Numbered from the stretch's first letter, positions 39,875-50,846 are shown. The stretch: 64,000 nucleotides of DNA from Haemophilus sputorum CCUG 13788 (GCF_000238795.1 NZ_AFNK01000003.1:22058-86057); one strand, 5' to 3'. A program made the numbers and translations. Notes: generated by a model from the letters alone, not told the origin.

Positions 39875-40942
39875 ATGCCTAAAAAATTGTTAATTACAGG
39901 TGGGGCTGGTTTTATCGGTTCTGCTGTAATTCGTTATATTATCGAAAACACACAAGATAGCGTAGTCAATGTTGATAAATTAACCTATGCGAGCAATTTA
40001 GATTCTTTAGAGTCGGTTAAAAACAATCCGCGTTATGCTTTTGAGCAAGTAGATATTTGTAATATAAAAGAATTGTCTCGAGTATTAGAACAACACCAAC
40101 CTGATGCAATTATGCATTTAGCGGCAGAAAGTCATGTTGATCGCTCTATTGATGGCTCAGCGGTATTTATTGAGACAAACATTGTAGGCACTTATACGTT
40201 ATTAGAGGCTGCTCGTGTATATTGGGATAATTTGAGTGATGAGAGAAAAATGGCATTTCGCTTTCATCATATTTCAACGGATGAGGTTTATGGCGATTTA
40301 GCCCTACAAGATAGTTTATTTACCGAAACTTCTCCTTATTCCCCAAGCAGCCCCTATTCGGCTTCTAAGGCATCAAGCGACCATTTAGTGCGAGCATGGG
40401 CTCGAACTTATGGTTTACCAATTATTGTTACGAATAGTTCAAATAATTACGGGGCTTTCCAGTTCCCTGAAAAATTAATTCCTTTGATGATCTTAAATGC
40501 TTTAGCTGGAAAGCCACTACCAATATATGGTAATGGCCTACAAAGACGAGATTGGCTATTTGTAGATGATCATGCACAAGCACTATATAAAGTTGTCACG
40601 GAAGGAAACGTTGGCGAGACTTACAATATTGGTGGGAAAAATGAAAAAGCGAATATTGATGTCGTACTTGCAATTTGTCATTTGTTAGAAGAGCTTGCAC
40701 CAAATAAGCCTAAAAATGTGGCGAAATATGAAGATTTAATTTCGTATGTCAAAGATCGACCAGGCCACGATTTGCGTTATGCGCTTGATATCACAAAAAT
40801 TGAACATGAATTAAGCTGGAAACCAAAAGAGACATTTGAATCAGGTATTCGTAAAACAGTAGAATGGTATTTGAATAACAAAAAATGGTGGAGCCGTGTG
40901 TTAGATGGTTCATATCACCGCGGATATTTGAGTGTTAAATAA
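39875..40942 (+). CDS. rmlB: dTDP-glucose 4,6-dehydratase
   Basis: A NAD-dependent short-chain dehydrogenase that makes dTDP-4-keto-6-deoxyglucose. It has 355 residues. Motifs are [28 protein letters not shown] and the catalytic YSASKAS, then NSSNNYG. It is the only rml gene in the locus; rmlA, rmlC and rmlD are absent here, so its product must be made from or passed to enzymes encoded elsewhere, or the gene is a leftover in a galactan locus. Confidence 0.95.
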   Translation: MPKKLLITGGAGFIGSAVIRYIIENTQDSVVNVDKLTYASNLDSLESVKNNPRYAFEQVDICNIKELSRVLEQHQPDAIMHLAAESHVDRSIDGSAVFIETNIVGTYTLLEAARVYWDNLSDERKMAFRFHHISTDEVYGDLALQDSLFTETSPYSPSSPYSASKASSDHLVRAWARTYGLPIIVTNSSNNYGAFQFPEKLIPLMILNALAGKPLPIYGNGLQRRDWLFVDDHAQALYKVVTEGNVGETYNIGGKNEKANIDVVLAICHLLEELAPNKPKNVAKYEDLISYVKDRPGHDLRYALDITKIEHELSWKPKETFESGIRKTVEWYLNNKKWWSRVLDGSYHRGYLSVK

Positions 40943-41026
40943 TTTACAAGCGGTGAAATTTTATGTGCTTCTTGCAAAAGTGCAAAAGCATATAAAATCG
41001 TATGCAGAGTTAACAAGGGAAATAAT

Positions 41027-42445
41027 ATGGTAAAAACTTATCGTTCAGCGCCTTTTATCAATAAGCTTAGCCTTATTGGTACAGACTTTTTCTCTTATAT
41101 TTTCTCGATCTCTGTGGGTTACTGGCTTTCTCCATTAAATGATTTTTCTAATGATATTTTGGAAATTAAAGGTTCTATTTATCGCGCGGGTTCTTTTTTA
41201 CTTGCCATGCTAGCCAGTATTGGCATTTTATGGGTGGTTTATCGACATTACACCTATCGTAAACCTTTTTGGGATGAGTTAAGAGATCTTTTCTTCACGC
41301 TTTTTGTTATTTCATTGGCTAATTTGGCATTACTGGTTTTTGCAAAAGTTCCGGAACCACTTGAAACCTGGATAAGCGTTTATGGCGTGCTTTTTGTTTG
41401 CTTTCCTATTTTCCGTTTGCTGTGTAAAAAAATATTGAGCCTGAAAGGAATGTGGGAGATGCCAAGTGCCATTATAGGTACGGGCAGGAATGCTTTTAGA
41501 GCGTATAAAGCGATTCAAGCAGAAAAAAATCTCGGTTATCAAGTCACCGCTTTTGTTGCAAAACAAGATTGTGGCCTTTTAGCCAAAGATTTGGAGTTTA
41601 TCACCGAGCAACAATTTTTTAAGCAAATAGGAAAATTTGAGAAAATCTTTATTGCATTAGAGCATGATGAGGCGGAGTTGCTGGCTTATTGGGTAAAGAA
41701 GCTATCTCGCCTGAATTTCCGTAATGTATCTATCATTCCTTCCTTGCAAGGCATTCCGCTTTATGGGGCAGAGGTTTCTCACTTTTTTAGTTCAGAAACT
41801 ATTGTTTTGCGGATTCCGAATAATTTAGCCAAGCGCTCAACACGTTTTGTTAAACGGACTTTTGATATTATCGTGTCTAGTTTGCTCTTAGTTTTTCTTT
41901 CTCCACTTTTTTTAGGAATATGGCTAATTATTAAAAAGGATGGCGGTTCTGCGGTATATAACCAAGTTCGAGTAGGGCGCAATCGTAATGTATTTAAGTG
42001 TTATAAATTTCGTACGATGGTACCTAATTCACAAGAAGTGTTAAGAGCGCTACTAGAAAAAGATAAAGAAGCGCGTAAGCAATGGAAGAAAGAGTTTAAA
42101 TTAAAAAACGATCCGAGAATTACACAAATTGGTCATTTCTTACGTAAAACTAGTTTGGATGAATTGCCTCAGTTATGGAATGTGTTAAAAGGGGATATGA
42201 GCCTTGTTGGGCCTAGGCCTGTAACACGCCAAGAACTTAAATATTACGGTGACGATATTATTTATTATCAGATGGTTCGCCCAGGATTATCTGGTTTATG
42301 GCAGGTTAGTGGGCGTAATGATATAGATTATGCCACACGTGTTTATTTAGATGCTTGGTATGTCAAAAACTGGTCGCTATGGAATGATATGGTGATTTTA
42401 GCCAAAACCGTGAATATTGTGCTAAAGCGTCAAGGTGCTTATTGA
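41027..42445 (+). CDS. wbaP: Undecaprenyl-phosphate galactose phosphotransferase WbaP
   Basis: Starts O-antigen synthesis by moving galactose-1-phosphate from UDP-Gal to undecaprenyl phosphate at the inner membrane. It has 472 residues: four N-terminal helices, a central CoA-binding-like domain (SAIIGTGRNAFRAYKAI), a fifth membrane segment (TFDIIVSSLLLVFLSPLFLG) and the catalytic sugar-phosphotransferase domain with KCYKFRTMVPNS, LRKTSLDELPQLWNVLKGD and VGPRP. It is the last gene of the O-antigen locus, 84 bases after rmlB, with an uptake signal in that gap. Confidence 0.93.
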   Translation: MVKTYRSAPFINKLSLIGTDFFSYIFSISVGYWLSPLNDFSNDILEIKGSIYRAGSFLLAMLASIGILWVVYRHYTYRKPFWDELRDLFFTLFVISLANLALLVFAKVPEPLETWISVYGVLFVCFPIFRLLCKKILSLKGMWEMPSAIIGTGRNAFRAYKAIQAEKNLGYQVTAFVAKQDCGLLAKDLEFITEQQFFKQIGKFEKIFIALEHDEAELLAYWVKKLSRLNFRNVSIIPSLQGIPLYGAEVSHFFSSETIVLRIPNNLAKRSTRFVKRTFDIIVSSLLLVFLSPLFLGIWLIIKKDGGSAVYNQVRVGRNRNVFKCYKFRTMVPNSQEVLRALLEKDKEARKQWKKEFKLKNDPRITQIGHFLRKTSLDELPQLWNVLKGDMSLVGPRPVTRQELKYYGDDIIYYQMVRPGLSGLWQVSGRNDIDYATRVYLDAWYVKNWSLWNDMVILAKTVNIVLKRQGAY

Positions 42446-42489
42446 TACATAATTTGCAAATTTTTCTACAAATTAACCCGCTTGTTTCA

Positions 42490-42580
42490 TAGCCAATGCT
42501 GAGAATTTAGCGTATAATTTGACCCCTCAAAATTCCGTAGGGTGGTCTTGGTTCTGCTAGGGAACGAAGTCCACCCTTTT
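42490..42580 (+). promoter_or_regulatory. typA promoter and terminator-like leader hairpin
   Basis: A -10 of TATAAT (42513-42518) has TAGCCA 17 bases upstream as a weak -35. From about base 42539, AGGGTGG pairs with CCACCCT (42571-42577); inside, TCTT/GAAG and GGTTC/GGAAC continue the stem around a small loop; TTTTCTTTC follows. The structure lies between promoter and start codon and looks like a rho-independent terminator. It may act as an attenuator or release a short RNA of about 55 bases. Confidence 0.5.
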
Positions 42581-42608
42581 CTTTCAATTTAGTATATTAA
42601 GAATTTCA

Positions 42609-44456
42609 ATGCAAAAATTAGATATTTCAAAATTGCGTAACATCGCAATTATTGCGCACGTTGACCATGGCAAAACGACTTTGGTAGATAAATTATTACA
42701 ACAATCAGGTACATTAGGGGAAACTCGTGGTGATGCAGATGAGCGTGTAATGGACTCAAATGATATTGAAAAAGAACGTGGCATTACCATTCTTGCAAAA
42801 AATACCGCAATTAACTGGAACGATTATCGTATTAATATCGTAGATACGCCAGGACACGCAGACTTCGGTGGTGAGGTTGAGCGCGTGCTTTCAATGGTGG
42901 ATTCTGTATTATTAGTTGTTGATGCGTTTGATGGCCCAATGCCTCAAACTCGCTTTGTAACGCAAAAAGCGTTCGCTCACGGTTTAAAACCAATCGTTGT
43001 GATCAATAAAGTTGACCGCCCGGGTGCTCGTCCTGATTGGGTGGTTGACCAAGTATTCGATTTATTCGTTAATTTAGGTGCAACAGACGAACAATTAGAT
43101 TTCCCAATTATTTATGCATCAGCATTAAATGGTGTAGCTGGTTTAGAGCATGAAGAATTAGCACCAGATATGACGCCATTATTTGAAGCGATTGTAAAAT
43201 ACGTTGAGCCGCCGAAAGTAGAATTAGATGCCCCGTTCCAAATGCAAATTTCTCAATTAGACTACAATAATTATGTAGGGGTGATTGGGATTGGTCGTGT
43301 TAAACGTGGTTCAATTAAACCAAACCAAAGTGTCACAATTATTGATGCAGATGGTAATTCGCGCAATGGTAAAGTTGGTCAGGTATTAGGCCATTTAGGG
43401 TTAGAACGTTATGAAGCGCAAGAAGCTTTCGCGGGCGATATTATTGCGTTGACTGGTTTAGGTGAGTTAAACATTTCAGATACTATTTGTGATATTAACA
43501 ATCCAGAAGCTTTACCAGCATTAACTGTTGATGAACCAACAGTAACCATGTTCTTCTGTGTAAATACTTCACCATTCTGTGGTCAAGAAGGTAAGTTTGT
43601 GACTTCTCGCCAAATCCTTGAGCGCTTAAACAAAGAGCTTGTGCACAACGTAGCATTACGTGTGGAAGAAACAGAAAACCCAGATGAATTCCGTGTTTCT
43701 GGCCGTGGTGAATTGCACTTATCGGTGTTAATTGAAAATATGCGTCGTGAAGGTTATGAGTTAGCAGTATCTCGTCCGAAAGTAATCTACAAAGAAGAAA
43801 ATGGAAAAAAACAAGAGCCATTTGAACAAGTAACGATTGATATTGAAGAGCAACACCAAGGTGCAGTTATGGAAGCATTAGGTATCCGTAAAGGTGAAGT
43901 GAAAGATATGATCCCAGATGGCAAAGGTCGTACACGTTTAGAGTATGTGATTCCAAGCCGTGGTTTAATTGGTTTCCGTAACGAATTTATGACCATGACT
44001 TCGGGTACAGGGTTACTTTATTCAAGTTTCAGCCACTATGATGATGTAAAACCGGGCGAAATTGGCCAACGTAAAAACGGTGTGTTAATTTCTAATGCTA
44101 CGGGTAAAGCATTAGCTTACGCCTTATTCGGTTTACAAGAGCGTGGTAAATTAATGATCGACCACGGTGTGGATGTATATGAAGGTCAAATTATTGGTAT
44201 TCATAGCCGTTCAAACGACTTAACCGTTAACTGTTTACAAGGTAAAAAATTAACCAACATGCGTGCTTCAGGTAAAGATGATGCGATTGTATTAACGACA
44301 CCTGTGCGTATGTCACTAGAACAAGCGTTAGAGTTTATCGATGATGATGAATTAGTGGAAGTAACACCACAATCAGTACGTATTCGTAAACGTTTATTAA
44401 CGGAAACAGATCGTAAACGTGCAAGCCGTACGACAACAAGTACTAGCACACGTTAA
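42609..44456 (+). CDS. typA: Translational GTPase TypA/BipA
   Basis: A ribosome-associated GTPase involved in 50S assembly at low temperature and stress adaptation. It has 615 residues. G1 AHVDHGKTT, switch [14 protein letters not shown]4 NKVDRPGA and G5 SAL are intact; EF-G-like domains II, III and V follow, with the TypA-specific C-terminal domain. It closes the O-antigen locus on the right, as erpA does on the left. Confidence 0.96.
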   Translation: MQKLDISKLRNIAIIAHVDHGKTTLVDKLLQQSGTLGETRGDADERVMDSNDIEKERGITILAKNTAINWNDYRINIVDTPGHADFGGEVERVLSMVDSVLLVVDAFDGPMPQTRFVTQKAFAHGLKPIVVINKVDRPGARPDWVVDQVFDLFVNLGATDEQLDFPIIYASALNGVAGLEHEELAPDMTPLFEAIVKYVEPPKVELDAPFQMQISQLDYNNYVGVIGIGRVKRGSIKPNQSVTIIDADGNSRNGKVGQVLGHLGLERYEAQEAFAGDIIALTGLGELNISDTICDINNPEALPALTVDEPTVTMFFCVNTSPFCGQEGKFVTSRQILERLNKELVHNVALRVEETENPDEFRVSGRGELHLSVLIENMRREGYELAVSRPKVIYKEENGKKQEPFEQVTIDIEEQHQGAVMEALGIRKGEVKDMIPDGKGRTRLEYVIPSRGLIGFRNEFMTMTSGTGLLYSSFSHYDDVKPGEIGQRKNGVLISNATGKALAYALFGLQERGKLMIDHGVDVYEGQIIGIHSRSNDLTVNCLQGKKLTNMRASGKDDAIVLTTPVRMSLEQALEFIDDDELVEVTPQSVRIRKRLLTETDRKRASRTTTSTSTR

Positions 44457-44472
44457 TATATCAAACCAAAAG

Positions 44473-44494
44473 GCGGACGAAAGTCCGCTTTTTT
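44473..44494 (+). terminator. Terminator of typA
   Basis: GCGGAC-GAAA-GTCCGC followed by T6, 17 bases after the stop codon. Confidence 0.9.
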
Positions 44495-44516
44495 ATCGGT
44501 GTTTAATGGGGAATCT

Positions 44517-45392
44517 ATGACTACCAATCGTAATTATGCCGCACCTATGTTAGTGGTGGGGTGTGTGTTATTTGGTTTAGGGAGCCTTATCGTCAAATTT
44601 GTGCCAGTAGGTGGCTATGCAATTGCTTTTTGGCGCTTATTGATCGCATCATTTGTTTTTTATGGCTTAATGAAATGGAAAAAGCAAACTTTTCCCAAAA
44701 ATCGAAAAGCTTGATGGTTTGGTATTTTTTCTGGCATTTTTTTAGCATTTGATTTAGCTTTTTGGCATGAAAGTATTTATGCTGTCGGCCCGGGAATTTC
44801 TACTTTACTCAATAGCTTGCAGATTTTCTTTCTTGCGACTATTGGCTTTTTCTTTTTTGCAGAACGCCAAAGTAAATTGCAATTATTAAGTCTTCTTCTG
44901 GCTGTTGCTGGCGTGGTAATGATTACTGGAGATGAACTGCAACATAATATGGCTGGCATATATGGTGTTATTATTGGCTTATTATCTGCAGCTATGCTTG
45001 CAGCTTCAATGGTAATGATTAAGCAAGTTCACCAAACTGAAAAAACATCACTATTCCCACTGATGTTTATCATTAGTTTAAGTGGCGCAGTTGCGTTAAT
45101 TTTCCCTTCCGTATTCTTGAATGCAGAAAACTTTTATCCAATCTCTTGGCAAGATTGGGGGCTTATTCTGATTTATGGGGTAATTATGCAGTGTGTGGCA
45201 TGGGGAATGATTGCCTATGCGATTCCTTATTTGTCGCTTAGTTTAACCGGCTTATTGCTTCTTTCTGAACCAGTTATTGCTTTAGTTATTGATGCATTTT
45301 ATTTAGAGAAAGCAATTACACTTTGGCAATGGAGTGGCGCGGGCATCACGTTATTATCCATTTATTTAGGATCACTAAAAAGTCGCCACTAA
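44517..45392 (+). pseudogene. EamA/DMT family permease interrupted by one in-frame TGA
   Basis: Read through, this is a 291-residue ten-helix drug/metabolite transporter. The first 65 codons (from MTTNRNYAAPMLVVG) end at TGA 44712-44714; the same frame continues with WFGIFSGIFLAFDLAFWHES and runs to 45392 with two EamA domains. A single base change (for example TGG or CGA to TGA) explains the break. A GGGGAA site precedes ATG 44517. Substrate unknown. Sequencing error is possible, since the rest of the frame is intact. Confidence 0.8.
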
Positions 45393-45494
45393 TAACGCGA
45401 TACAAGCGGTTAAAAATTCGAGTGATTTTGCAAAATAGATAAAAAGCATTAGAATGATATATTAGGAAACAATCATTTATGGAGAGAGGTTCTC

Positions 45495-46313
45495 ATGAAA
45501 ACACAAAAAGTCTTTAGTCTCACATTATTAACCTTAGCTTTAGCTGCTTGTGGTAGTGGCGGAGGTAGCGGTGGCGGTGATAATCATCCAACACAGCCTG
45601 CTCAACAACCGGCAACGCAAACTACGAAACCAACAACATCAGAAACAAAACCATCCCAACCAACGGAAGAAAAACCGAAAAATACCATTACGGGGCATTA
45701 TTATAATGGTTTCTTTGGGTTTGCAAGCAATATCTCAAGCAATGATATCAATGCAATTAGTGTGTGGGGAACCGATATCCAGCTGATTGATCCAGCAATG
45801 AAATCAGCTAACGGTTGGCTTTCTGATTCTGTAGATAATCGTTCAAATCGTATTGTGAGTGATTTCTTAAATCATGCTCGTGTAGGGCTAGCAATCAGAC
45901 AAAGTGATGTAGTTGCCTTTGCTCAAGGTAAGGAAACTATTGCTGAAAATGTACCAACTGTGGGTAAAGCGCACTATAAAGGCCAACATATTTTAACAAT
46001 AGAGCATTCTAAAGAGGTTCAGCAAGAGACTAAAGCGAAATACGGTTCATTCCGTGGTGATGCATTATTTGATGTCGATTTCGCTAATAAGAAAATAACA
46101 GGTTCTTTAGAACTCCCAACATTAGAAGGGCAGACTGAGACAGCTTATTTACCTATTTCTGCGACGATTAACGGAAATACTTTTGAAAAACGTGGATTCA
46201 TTGATGATGTTAGTGTGAAAGGTAAATTCTATGGTGAAAATGCGAGTGAAATGGCGGGTGTTTACCAAAAAATGAATAAATTCACTGGTGCGTTTGGTGC
46301 TAAAAAACAGTAA
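45495..46313 (+). CDS. Slam-dependent-type surface lipoprotein (TbpB-like barrel)
   Basis: A 272-residue lipoprotein. The lipobox Cys is in LALAAC and is followed by a Gly/Ser anchor (GSGGGSGGGD) and a Pro/Thr/Gln-rich tether to about residue 60, as in surface-exposed TbpB, fHbp-like and hemophilin-type proteins. The C-terminal part fits an eight-stranded TbpB-type barrel, with FDVDFANKKITGSLELP, GNTFEKRGF and the closing KFYGENASEMAGVYQ...FTGAFGAKK. Ligand unknown; haem or host iron proteins are possible by analogy only. No Slam translocon or TonB receptor gene is adjacent. GGAGAGAGG precedes the ATG. Confidence 0.75.
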   Translation: MKTQKVFSLTLLTLALAACGSGGGSGGGDNHPTQPAQQPATQTTKPTTSETKPSQPTEEKPKNTITGHYYNGFFGFASNISSNDINAISVWGTDIQLIDPAMKSANGWLSDSVDNRSNRIVSDFLNHARVGLAIRQSDVVAFAQGKETIAENVPTVGKAHYKGQHILTIEHSKEVQQETKAKYGSFRGDALFDVDFANKKITGSLELPTLEGQTETAYLPISATINGNTFEKRGFIDDVSVKGKFYGENASEMAGVYQKMNKFTGAFGAKKQ

Positions 46314-46342
46314 TAATGTTATTTAATTAGATTCATTAGAAT

Positions 46343-46380
46343 AAAGGCTAAGTTTGTATCTTTTACAGCTTAGCCTTTTT
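46343..46380 (+). terminator. Terminator of the surface lipoprotein gene
   Basis: AAAGGCTAAG and CTTAGCCTTT pair, followed by a T run, 30 bases after the stop. Confidence 0.85.
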
Positions 46381-46444
46381 CATTGAACTTAATTATTCAA
46401 TGCATACCTAATTATCACTAAAATGAAACTAATAAGGATAAATT

Positions 46445-46588
46445 TTGCATCAAATTTTAAGGAAAATTTGTGCGGTATTATTTGCAACAAGCTTGTTAAG
46501 CAGCTGTTTGGTGACGTCAGTCGTTAGTGGTGTGGTTGGTACGGCGGTGGATGTAGTTGATACGGTTACGCCAGATATTACGGATTAA
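46445..46588 (+). CDS. Very small lipoprotein (47 residues)
   Basis: A short frame starting at TTG 46445 behind AAGGA (46434-46438). It encodes a basic start (MHQILRK), a hydrophobic segment and a lipobox (SLLSSC), then a short Val/Thr/Asp-rich tail ending VDTVTPDITD. The compact signal-plus-tail layout is that of small secreted lipoproteins of unknown function. A strong terminator follows directly, which supports a real transcription unit. The start codon is the weak point, since no ATG is in frame. Confidence 0.55.
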   Translation: MHQILRKICAVLFATSLLSSCLVTSVVSGVVGTAVDVVDTVTPDITD

Positions 46589-46593
46589 AGAAG

Positions 46594-46629
46594 AAAAGCG
46601 CTTATTAGCCTAAGCTGATAAGCGCTTTT
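46594..46629. terminator. Terminator after the small lipoprotein gene
   Basis: AAAAGCGCTTAT and ATAAGCGCTTTT form a perfect 12-bp stem around a loop that can pair further. It also serves the convergent cysK. Confidence 0.88.
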
Positions 46630-46652
46630 GTGTGGGAGTGATTTAATAAAGA

Positions 46653-47600
46653 TTATTCAATGCCTTCAAATAAAACAGTGCTTAAATAACGCTCTGAAGC
46701 AGATGGAAGAATGGCTACAATAACTTTATCTTTATTTTCAGGGAGCTTTGCAATCCGATCAGCTGCTGCTACCGCTGCACCAGAGGAGATACCCACTAAA
46801 ATCCCTTCTTCTGCCATAACACGGCGGGCAGTTTTAATTGCTTCCTCACTAGAAACACGTTCTACACGGTCGATAAGTGATAAATCTAAGTTTTTCGGAA
46901 TAAAGCCTGCACCAATGCCTTGAATTTTATGTGGGCCTGGTTTCACTTCTTCACCGTTTAAGGTTTGTGTAATGACTGGTGATTCAGTTGGTTCAACGGC
47001 AACAGAAGTAATTGCCTTACCTTTGTCTTGTTTAATAAAACGTGAAATACCTGTAATCGTACCGCCTGTTCCGACACCAGCAACGATAAAATCTACATTG
47101 CCATCTGTTGCTGCCCAAATTTCAGGGCCGGTAGTTTGCTGGTGAATCGCTGGGTTTGCAGGGTTTTCAAATTGTTTTAACATAACATAATGGCTTGGGT
47201 CGCTCGCAACAATTTCTTCGGCTTTAGCAATCGCCCCTTTCATTCCTTTTGAGCCTTCAGTTAAAACTAAATTCACACCTAAACCACGTAATAAACGTTT
47301 ACGCTCGGTACTCATGGTTTCTGGCATCGTTAATGTAATTTTATAGCCACGAGCTGCCGCAACATAAGCAAGTGCTACGCCTGTGTTACCACTGGTGGCA
47401 TCTACAATTTCTTTGCCAGCGGTTAAGATACCGTCTTTTTCTGCTTGCCAAACCATATTGGCTCCAATACGGCATTTCACACTAAAACTTGGGTTACGAG
47501 ATTCAACTTTTACTAATAAGTTGCCGTTTTGACCAAAATGTTTTAATCGAACAAGTGGCGTATTTCCGATAGTGTATGAGTTGTCTGCATAAATTGTCAT
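46653..47600 (-). CDS. cysK: Cysteine synthase A
   Basis: A PLP enzyme making cysteine from O-acetylserine and sulfide. It has 315 residues. The PLP Lys is in [10 protein letters not shown], the substrate loop in [11 protein letters not shown], and the phosphate loop in [10 protein letters not shown]. It is monocistronic on the minus strand. cysZ, for sulfate uptake, lies 13.5 kb away at 61141. AAGGAAT precedes the ATG. Confidence 0.95.
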   Translation of the reverse strand: MTIYADNSYTIGNTPLVRLKHFGQNGNLLVKVESRNPSFSVKCRIGANMVWQAEKDGILTAGKEIVDATSGNTGVALAYVAAARGYKITLTMPETMSTERKRLLRGLGVNLVLTEGSKGMKGAIAKAEEIVASDPSHYVMLKQFENPANPAIHQQTTGPEIWAATDGNVDFIVAGVGTGGTITGISRFIKQDKGKAITSVAVEPTESPVITQTLNGEEVKPGPHKIQGIGAGFIPKNLDLSLIDRVERVSSEEAIKTARRVMAEEGILVGISSGAAVAAADRIAKLPENKDKVIVAILPSASERYLSTVLFEGIE

Positions 47601-47749
47601 GGCTGAATTCCTTTTATAATTTCAGTAATAAGTGCTGAGAAATATAGCGCGTTTGAGCGAAATTGGTAGTAAAGAAAAATCATTTTATATAATTGAAAGG
47701 CATAAAAACGGAATGCAAGCGGTCAGTTTTGGTTAAATTTTTGCAAAAA

Positions 47750-47774
47750 ATAAGGCGAGCTATACTCGCCTTAT
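47750..47774 (-). terminator. Terminator of tyrS
   Basis: ATAAGGCGAG and CTCGCCTTAT form a perfect 10-bp stem; on the minus strand T6 follows. An Apl uptake signal lies next to it at 47715. Confidence 0.88.
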
Positions 47775-47789
47775 CTCAATGAGAATAAA

Positions 47790-48980
47790 TTATTTTACCG
47801 TAATACGTGCAAATTTACGTTTACCAACTTGATAAACAAAAGTCCCTTTTTGTGCAGTTTGTTTCACATCTTCTACTTTTTCGCCATCAATTTTTACGCC
47901 ACCTTGTTGTGCAGCGCGAATGGCTTCTGAGGTTGATGGCACTAAACCTGCTTCTTTTAAAAGCGATGCTAAGCCCATTTCACCTTCAAAGGTAAATTCT
48001 GGCATTTCATCTGGAATGGCACCTTTTTGGAAACGGTTGATAAATTCCTGTTCGGCTGCATCTGCTGCGACTTCATCATGGAAACGTGCAATAATTTCTT
48101 TAGCTAATAAAATCTTCACATCGCGCGGGTTTTTACCATTAGCCACATCAGCTTTTAATTGTGCAATTTCTGTTAATGGACGGAATGAAAGTAGGTTGTA
48201 CCAATCCCACATTAATTCATCTGAAATTGACATGATTTTACCAAACATTTCGCTAGGTGCTTCAGTAACCCCAATGTAGTTCCCTAATGATTTAGACATT
48301 TTTTTCTCGCCGTCTAAACCCACTAATAATGGTAAAGTCATTGCGACTTGTGGTTTTTGACCGTCAGCTTTTTGTAATTCACGACCAATTAATAGGTTGA
48401 AGGTTTGGTCTGTACCGCCTAGTTCTACGTCAGCTCTTAAATGTACTGAGTCATGACCTTGTAATAATGGATAGATAAATTCGTGAATCGCAATCGGTTG
48501 TTGGTTTGAAAAGCGTTTTTTGAAGTCATCACGCTCCAGCATACGCGCAACCGTATAGTTAGATGCAAGGCGGATCATACCTACAGTACCTAGCTCACCT
48601 AACCAATCTGAGTTGAATACAATTTTGGTTTTTTGTGGGTCAAGAATTTTGAAAATCTGTTCTTTATAAGTTTCAGCATTACGCAGTACATCTTCACGAG
48701 AAAGTGGCGGACGAGTTGCATTTTTGCCTGATGGATCGCCTACAGTCGCAGTAAAGTCACCGATTAAGAAGATGACTTCGTGTCCAAAGTTTTGGAATTG
48801 ACGAAGTTTATTTAATACCACGGTATGACCTAAGTGAATATCTGGTGCAGTTGGGTCTGCGCCTAATTTAATGCGTAATGGGCGATTTTCTTTAAGTTTC
48901 TCAACTAAATCAGCTTCTGAATAAACATCTTCTACACCTCGTTTCAGTTCTGAGATGATCTGATCGATTGATTGCGTCAT
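47790..48980 (-). CDS. tyrS: Tyrosyl-tRNA synthetase
   Basis: A class I synthetase charging tRNA-Tyr, 396 residues. The HIGH motif reads HLGHTVVL and the KMSKS motif is in [11 protein letters not shown]; a C-terminal S4 domain ([22 protein letters not shown]) binds tRNA. This is the TyrZ-like type common in Pasteurellaceae. AAGGAT precedes the ATG. It is divergent from ilvG with 209 bases between. Confidence 0.95.
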   Translation of the reverse strand: MTQSIDQIISELKRGVEDVYSEADLVEKLKENRPLRIKLGADPTAPDIHLGHTVVLNKLRQFQNFGHEVIFLIGDFTATVGDPSGKNATRPPLSREDVLRNAETYKEQIFKILDPQKTKIVFNSDWLGELGTVGMIRLASNYTVARMLERDDFKKRFSNQQPIAIHEFIYPLLQGHDSVHLRADVELGGTDQTFNLLIGRELQKADGQKPQVAMTLPLLVGLDGEKKMSKSLGNYIGVTEAPSEMFGKIMSISDELMWDWYNLLSFRPLTEIAQLKADVANGKNPRDVKILLAKEIIARFHDEVAADAAEQEFINRFQKGAIPDEMPEFTFEGEMGLASLLKEAGLVPSTSEAIRAAQQGGVKIDGEKVEDVKQTAQKGTFVYQVGKRKFARITVK

Positions 48981-49189
48981 TGCGGTATCCTTTTATTTAA
49001 TATCAAAAATGCGCTTATTATAACGGGCTAAATCTAAATTGACACGGAAAACTCCGTCAAATCAGTACAATTTCTCTCAAATTGGAAAATGTTCGACAAT
49101 TTTATTCGGGCTTTATCTTTTAATATAGATTAAATTGTGCTATCAATATGCCCTTATTTTACAGGAAAGAAAAAAGGACATAACAAATT

Positions 49190-50845
49190 ATGAATGGTGC
49201 AGCTTTAATCATTGAAAGCTTAAAAGCACAGGGGGTAACGCATTTATTTGGCTACCCAGGCGGGGCAATCATGCCAACCTACGATGCAATTTATGACTCA
49301 GGTCTTGACCATCTCCTTTGCCGTAATGAACAAGGTGCTGCAATAGCCGCAATTGGTTATGCGCGCTCTACGGGTAAAGTTGGCGTTTGTGTCGCAACGT
49401 CAGGCCCAGGTGCAACCAACTTAGTAACAGGTTTAGGCGACGCCTTTGCTGATTCTGTACCTATCGTGGCGTTTACTGGTCAAGTAGCAGCACCACTTAT
49501 CGGTACAGATGCTTTCCAAGAAGCCGATGTTTTAGGTTTATCCCTTGCGTGTACCAAACACAGCTATATTGTTCAATCTGTTGAAGAACTCCCTGAAATC
49601 ATTGCTTCCGCTTTCCAAATTGCACAAAGTGGCAGACCAGGCCCTGTATTAATTGATGTACCTCGCAATATCCAAGTCGGCGATGTACCCGAACATATCA
49701 AACCCATTGTAAAACCAACCGTAAAACCAACCGCACTTTCAGAATTAAAATTAGCGGAAGCCAAAGCGTTATTGGCACAAGCGAAAAAACCGGTGCTTTA
49801 TGTCGGTGGTGGCGTAGGTATGGCAAACGCAACGCAAGCGGTCAGAAAATTCCTACAAATTACCAAAATGCCATCTGTTTCGACATTGAAAGGTTTAGGC
49901 TCAATTGACCCAACCGATCCCGTTTATATGGGCATGATTGGTATGCACGGCACAAGACCAGCAAACATTGCCGTACACGAATGTGATTTATTGTTAGTGT
50001 GCGGTGCGCGTTTTGACGACCGCGTGACGGGTAAATTAGACAGTTTTGCGCCACAAGCTAAAGTCATTCATTGTGATATTGATGCGGCAGAAATCAACAA
50101 ACTCCGTGTAGCAAATGTCGCCCTTCAAGGTGATTTAATTCAAGCCTTAGAAGCTTTAAGTATCCCGCTTGCGATTGATGATTGGCGTGCACATATTCAA
50201 GCGCTGAAAGCTAAACTCGATTTTACTTATATCGACAATGCAGGTAATCGACCAATTGACCCTTGGTCATTACTCAACACACTTTCTCAGCGTAAACCTC
50301 AAAATGCGGTGATTTGTACCGATGTTGGCCAACACCAAATGTGGTCTGCGCAACATATGCGTCATTTTGCACCAGAAAACTATATTACCTCCGCGGGGTT
50401 CGGCACCATGGGATTTGGTTTACCTGCAGCGGTAGGTGCGAAAAAAGCACGACCTCATGATGAAGTGATTTTGGTGACAGGCGATGGTTCATTGATGATG
50501 AACATTCAAGAATTAGGCTCAATCAAACGCGGCAAATTACCCGTGAAAATTTTACTGTTAGATAACCAACGTCTTGGTATGGTGCGTCAATGGCAAGACC
50601 TTTTCTGGAACAAACGCCGTTCAGAAACCATTCTAGAAGATAACCCTGATTTCGTGATGTTAGCGAAAGCCTTTGATATTCCAGCTGAACGCATTGAGCG
50701 CGCTGATGACGTGGAGGAGGCACTTAATCGTTTATTAAATAGTGAAACTGCCTATTTATTGCAAGTATGCATTCCACCTGAAGAATGTGTATGGCCATTA
50801 GTGCCACCAGGCGCATGCAACACAGATATGCTGGAGGAAATTTAA
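49190..50845 (+). CDS. ilvG: Acetolactate synthase II large subunit
   Basis: A ThDP- and FAD-dependent enzyme that starts valine and isoleucine synthesis from pyruvate (and 2-oxobutyrate). It has 551 residues. The catalytic Glu is in [20 protein letters not shown] contacts in [12 protein letters not shown], and the ThDP motif is [19 protein letters not shown]. It is translated with ilvM, which starts one base after its stop codon. A Hin-type uptake signal lies at 49730 and an Apl-like one at 49834. I see no leader peptide for attenuation in the 209-bp upstream gap. Confidence 0.96.
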   Translation: MNGAALIIESLKAQGVTHLFGYPGGAIMPTYDAIYDSGLDHLLCRNEQGAAIAAIGYARSTGKVGVCVATSGPGATNLVTGLGDAFADSVPIVAFTGQVAAPLIGTDAFQEADVLGLSLACTKHSYIVQSVEELPEIIASAFQIAQSGRPGPVLIDVPRNIQVGDVPEHIKPIVKPTVKPTALSELKLAEAKALLAQAKKPVLYVGGGVGMANATQAVRKFLQITKMPSVSTLKGLGSIDPTDPVYMGMIGMHGTRPANIAVHECDLLLVCGARFDDRVTGKLDSFAPQAKVIHCDIDAAEINKLRVANVALQGDLIQALEALSIPLAIDDWRAHIQALKAKLDFTYIDNAGNRPIDPWSLLNTLSQRKPQNAVICTDVGQHQMWSAQHMRHFAPENYITSAGFGTMGFGLPAAVGAKKARPHDEVILVTGDGSLMMNIQELGSIKRGKLPVKILLLDNQRLGMVRQWQDLFWNKRRSETILEDNPDFVMLAKAFDIPAERIERADDVEEALNRLLNSETAYLLQVCIPPEECVWPLVPPGACNTDMLEEI

Positions 50846-50846
50846 G

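Noticed and set aside
44712..44714. TGA as a selenocysteine codon
   Set aside because: No selenoprotein family matches, the position is a cytoplasmic loop of a DMT permease, and I see no SECIS-like hairpin after it.
49000..49189. Attenuator or leader peptide before ilvG
   Set aside because: No short frame rich in Ile, Val or Leu codons and no terminator hairpin are visible.
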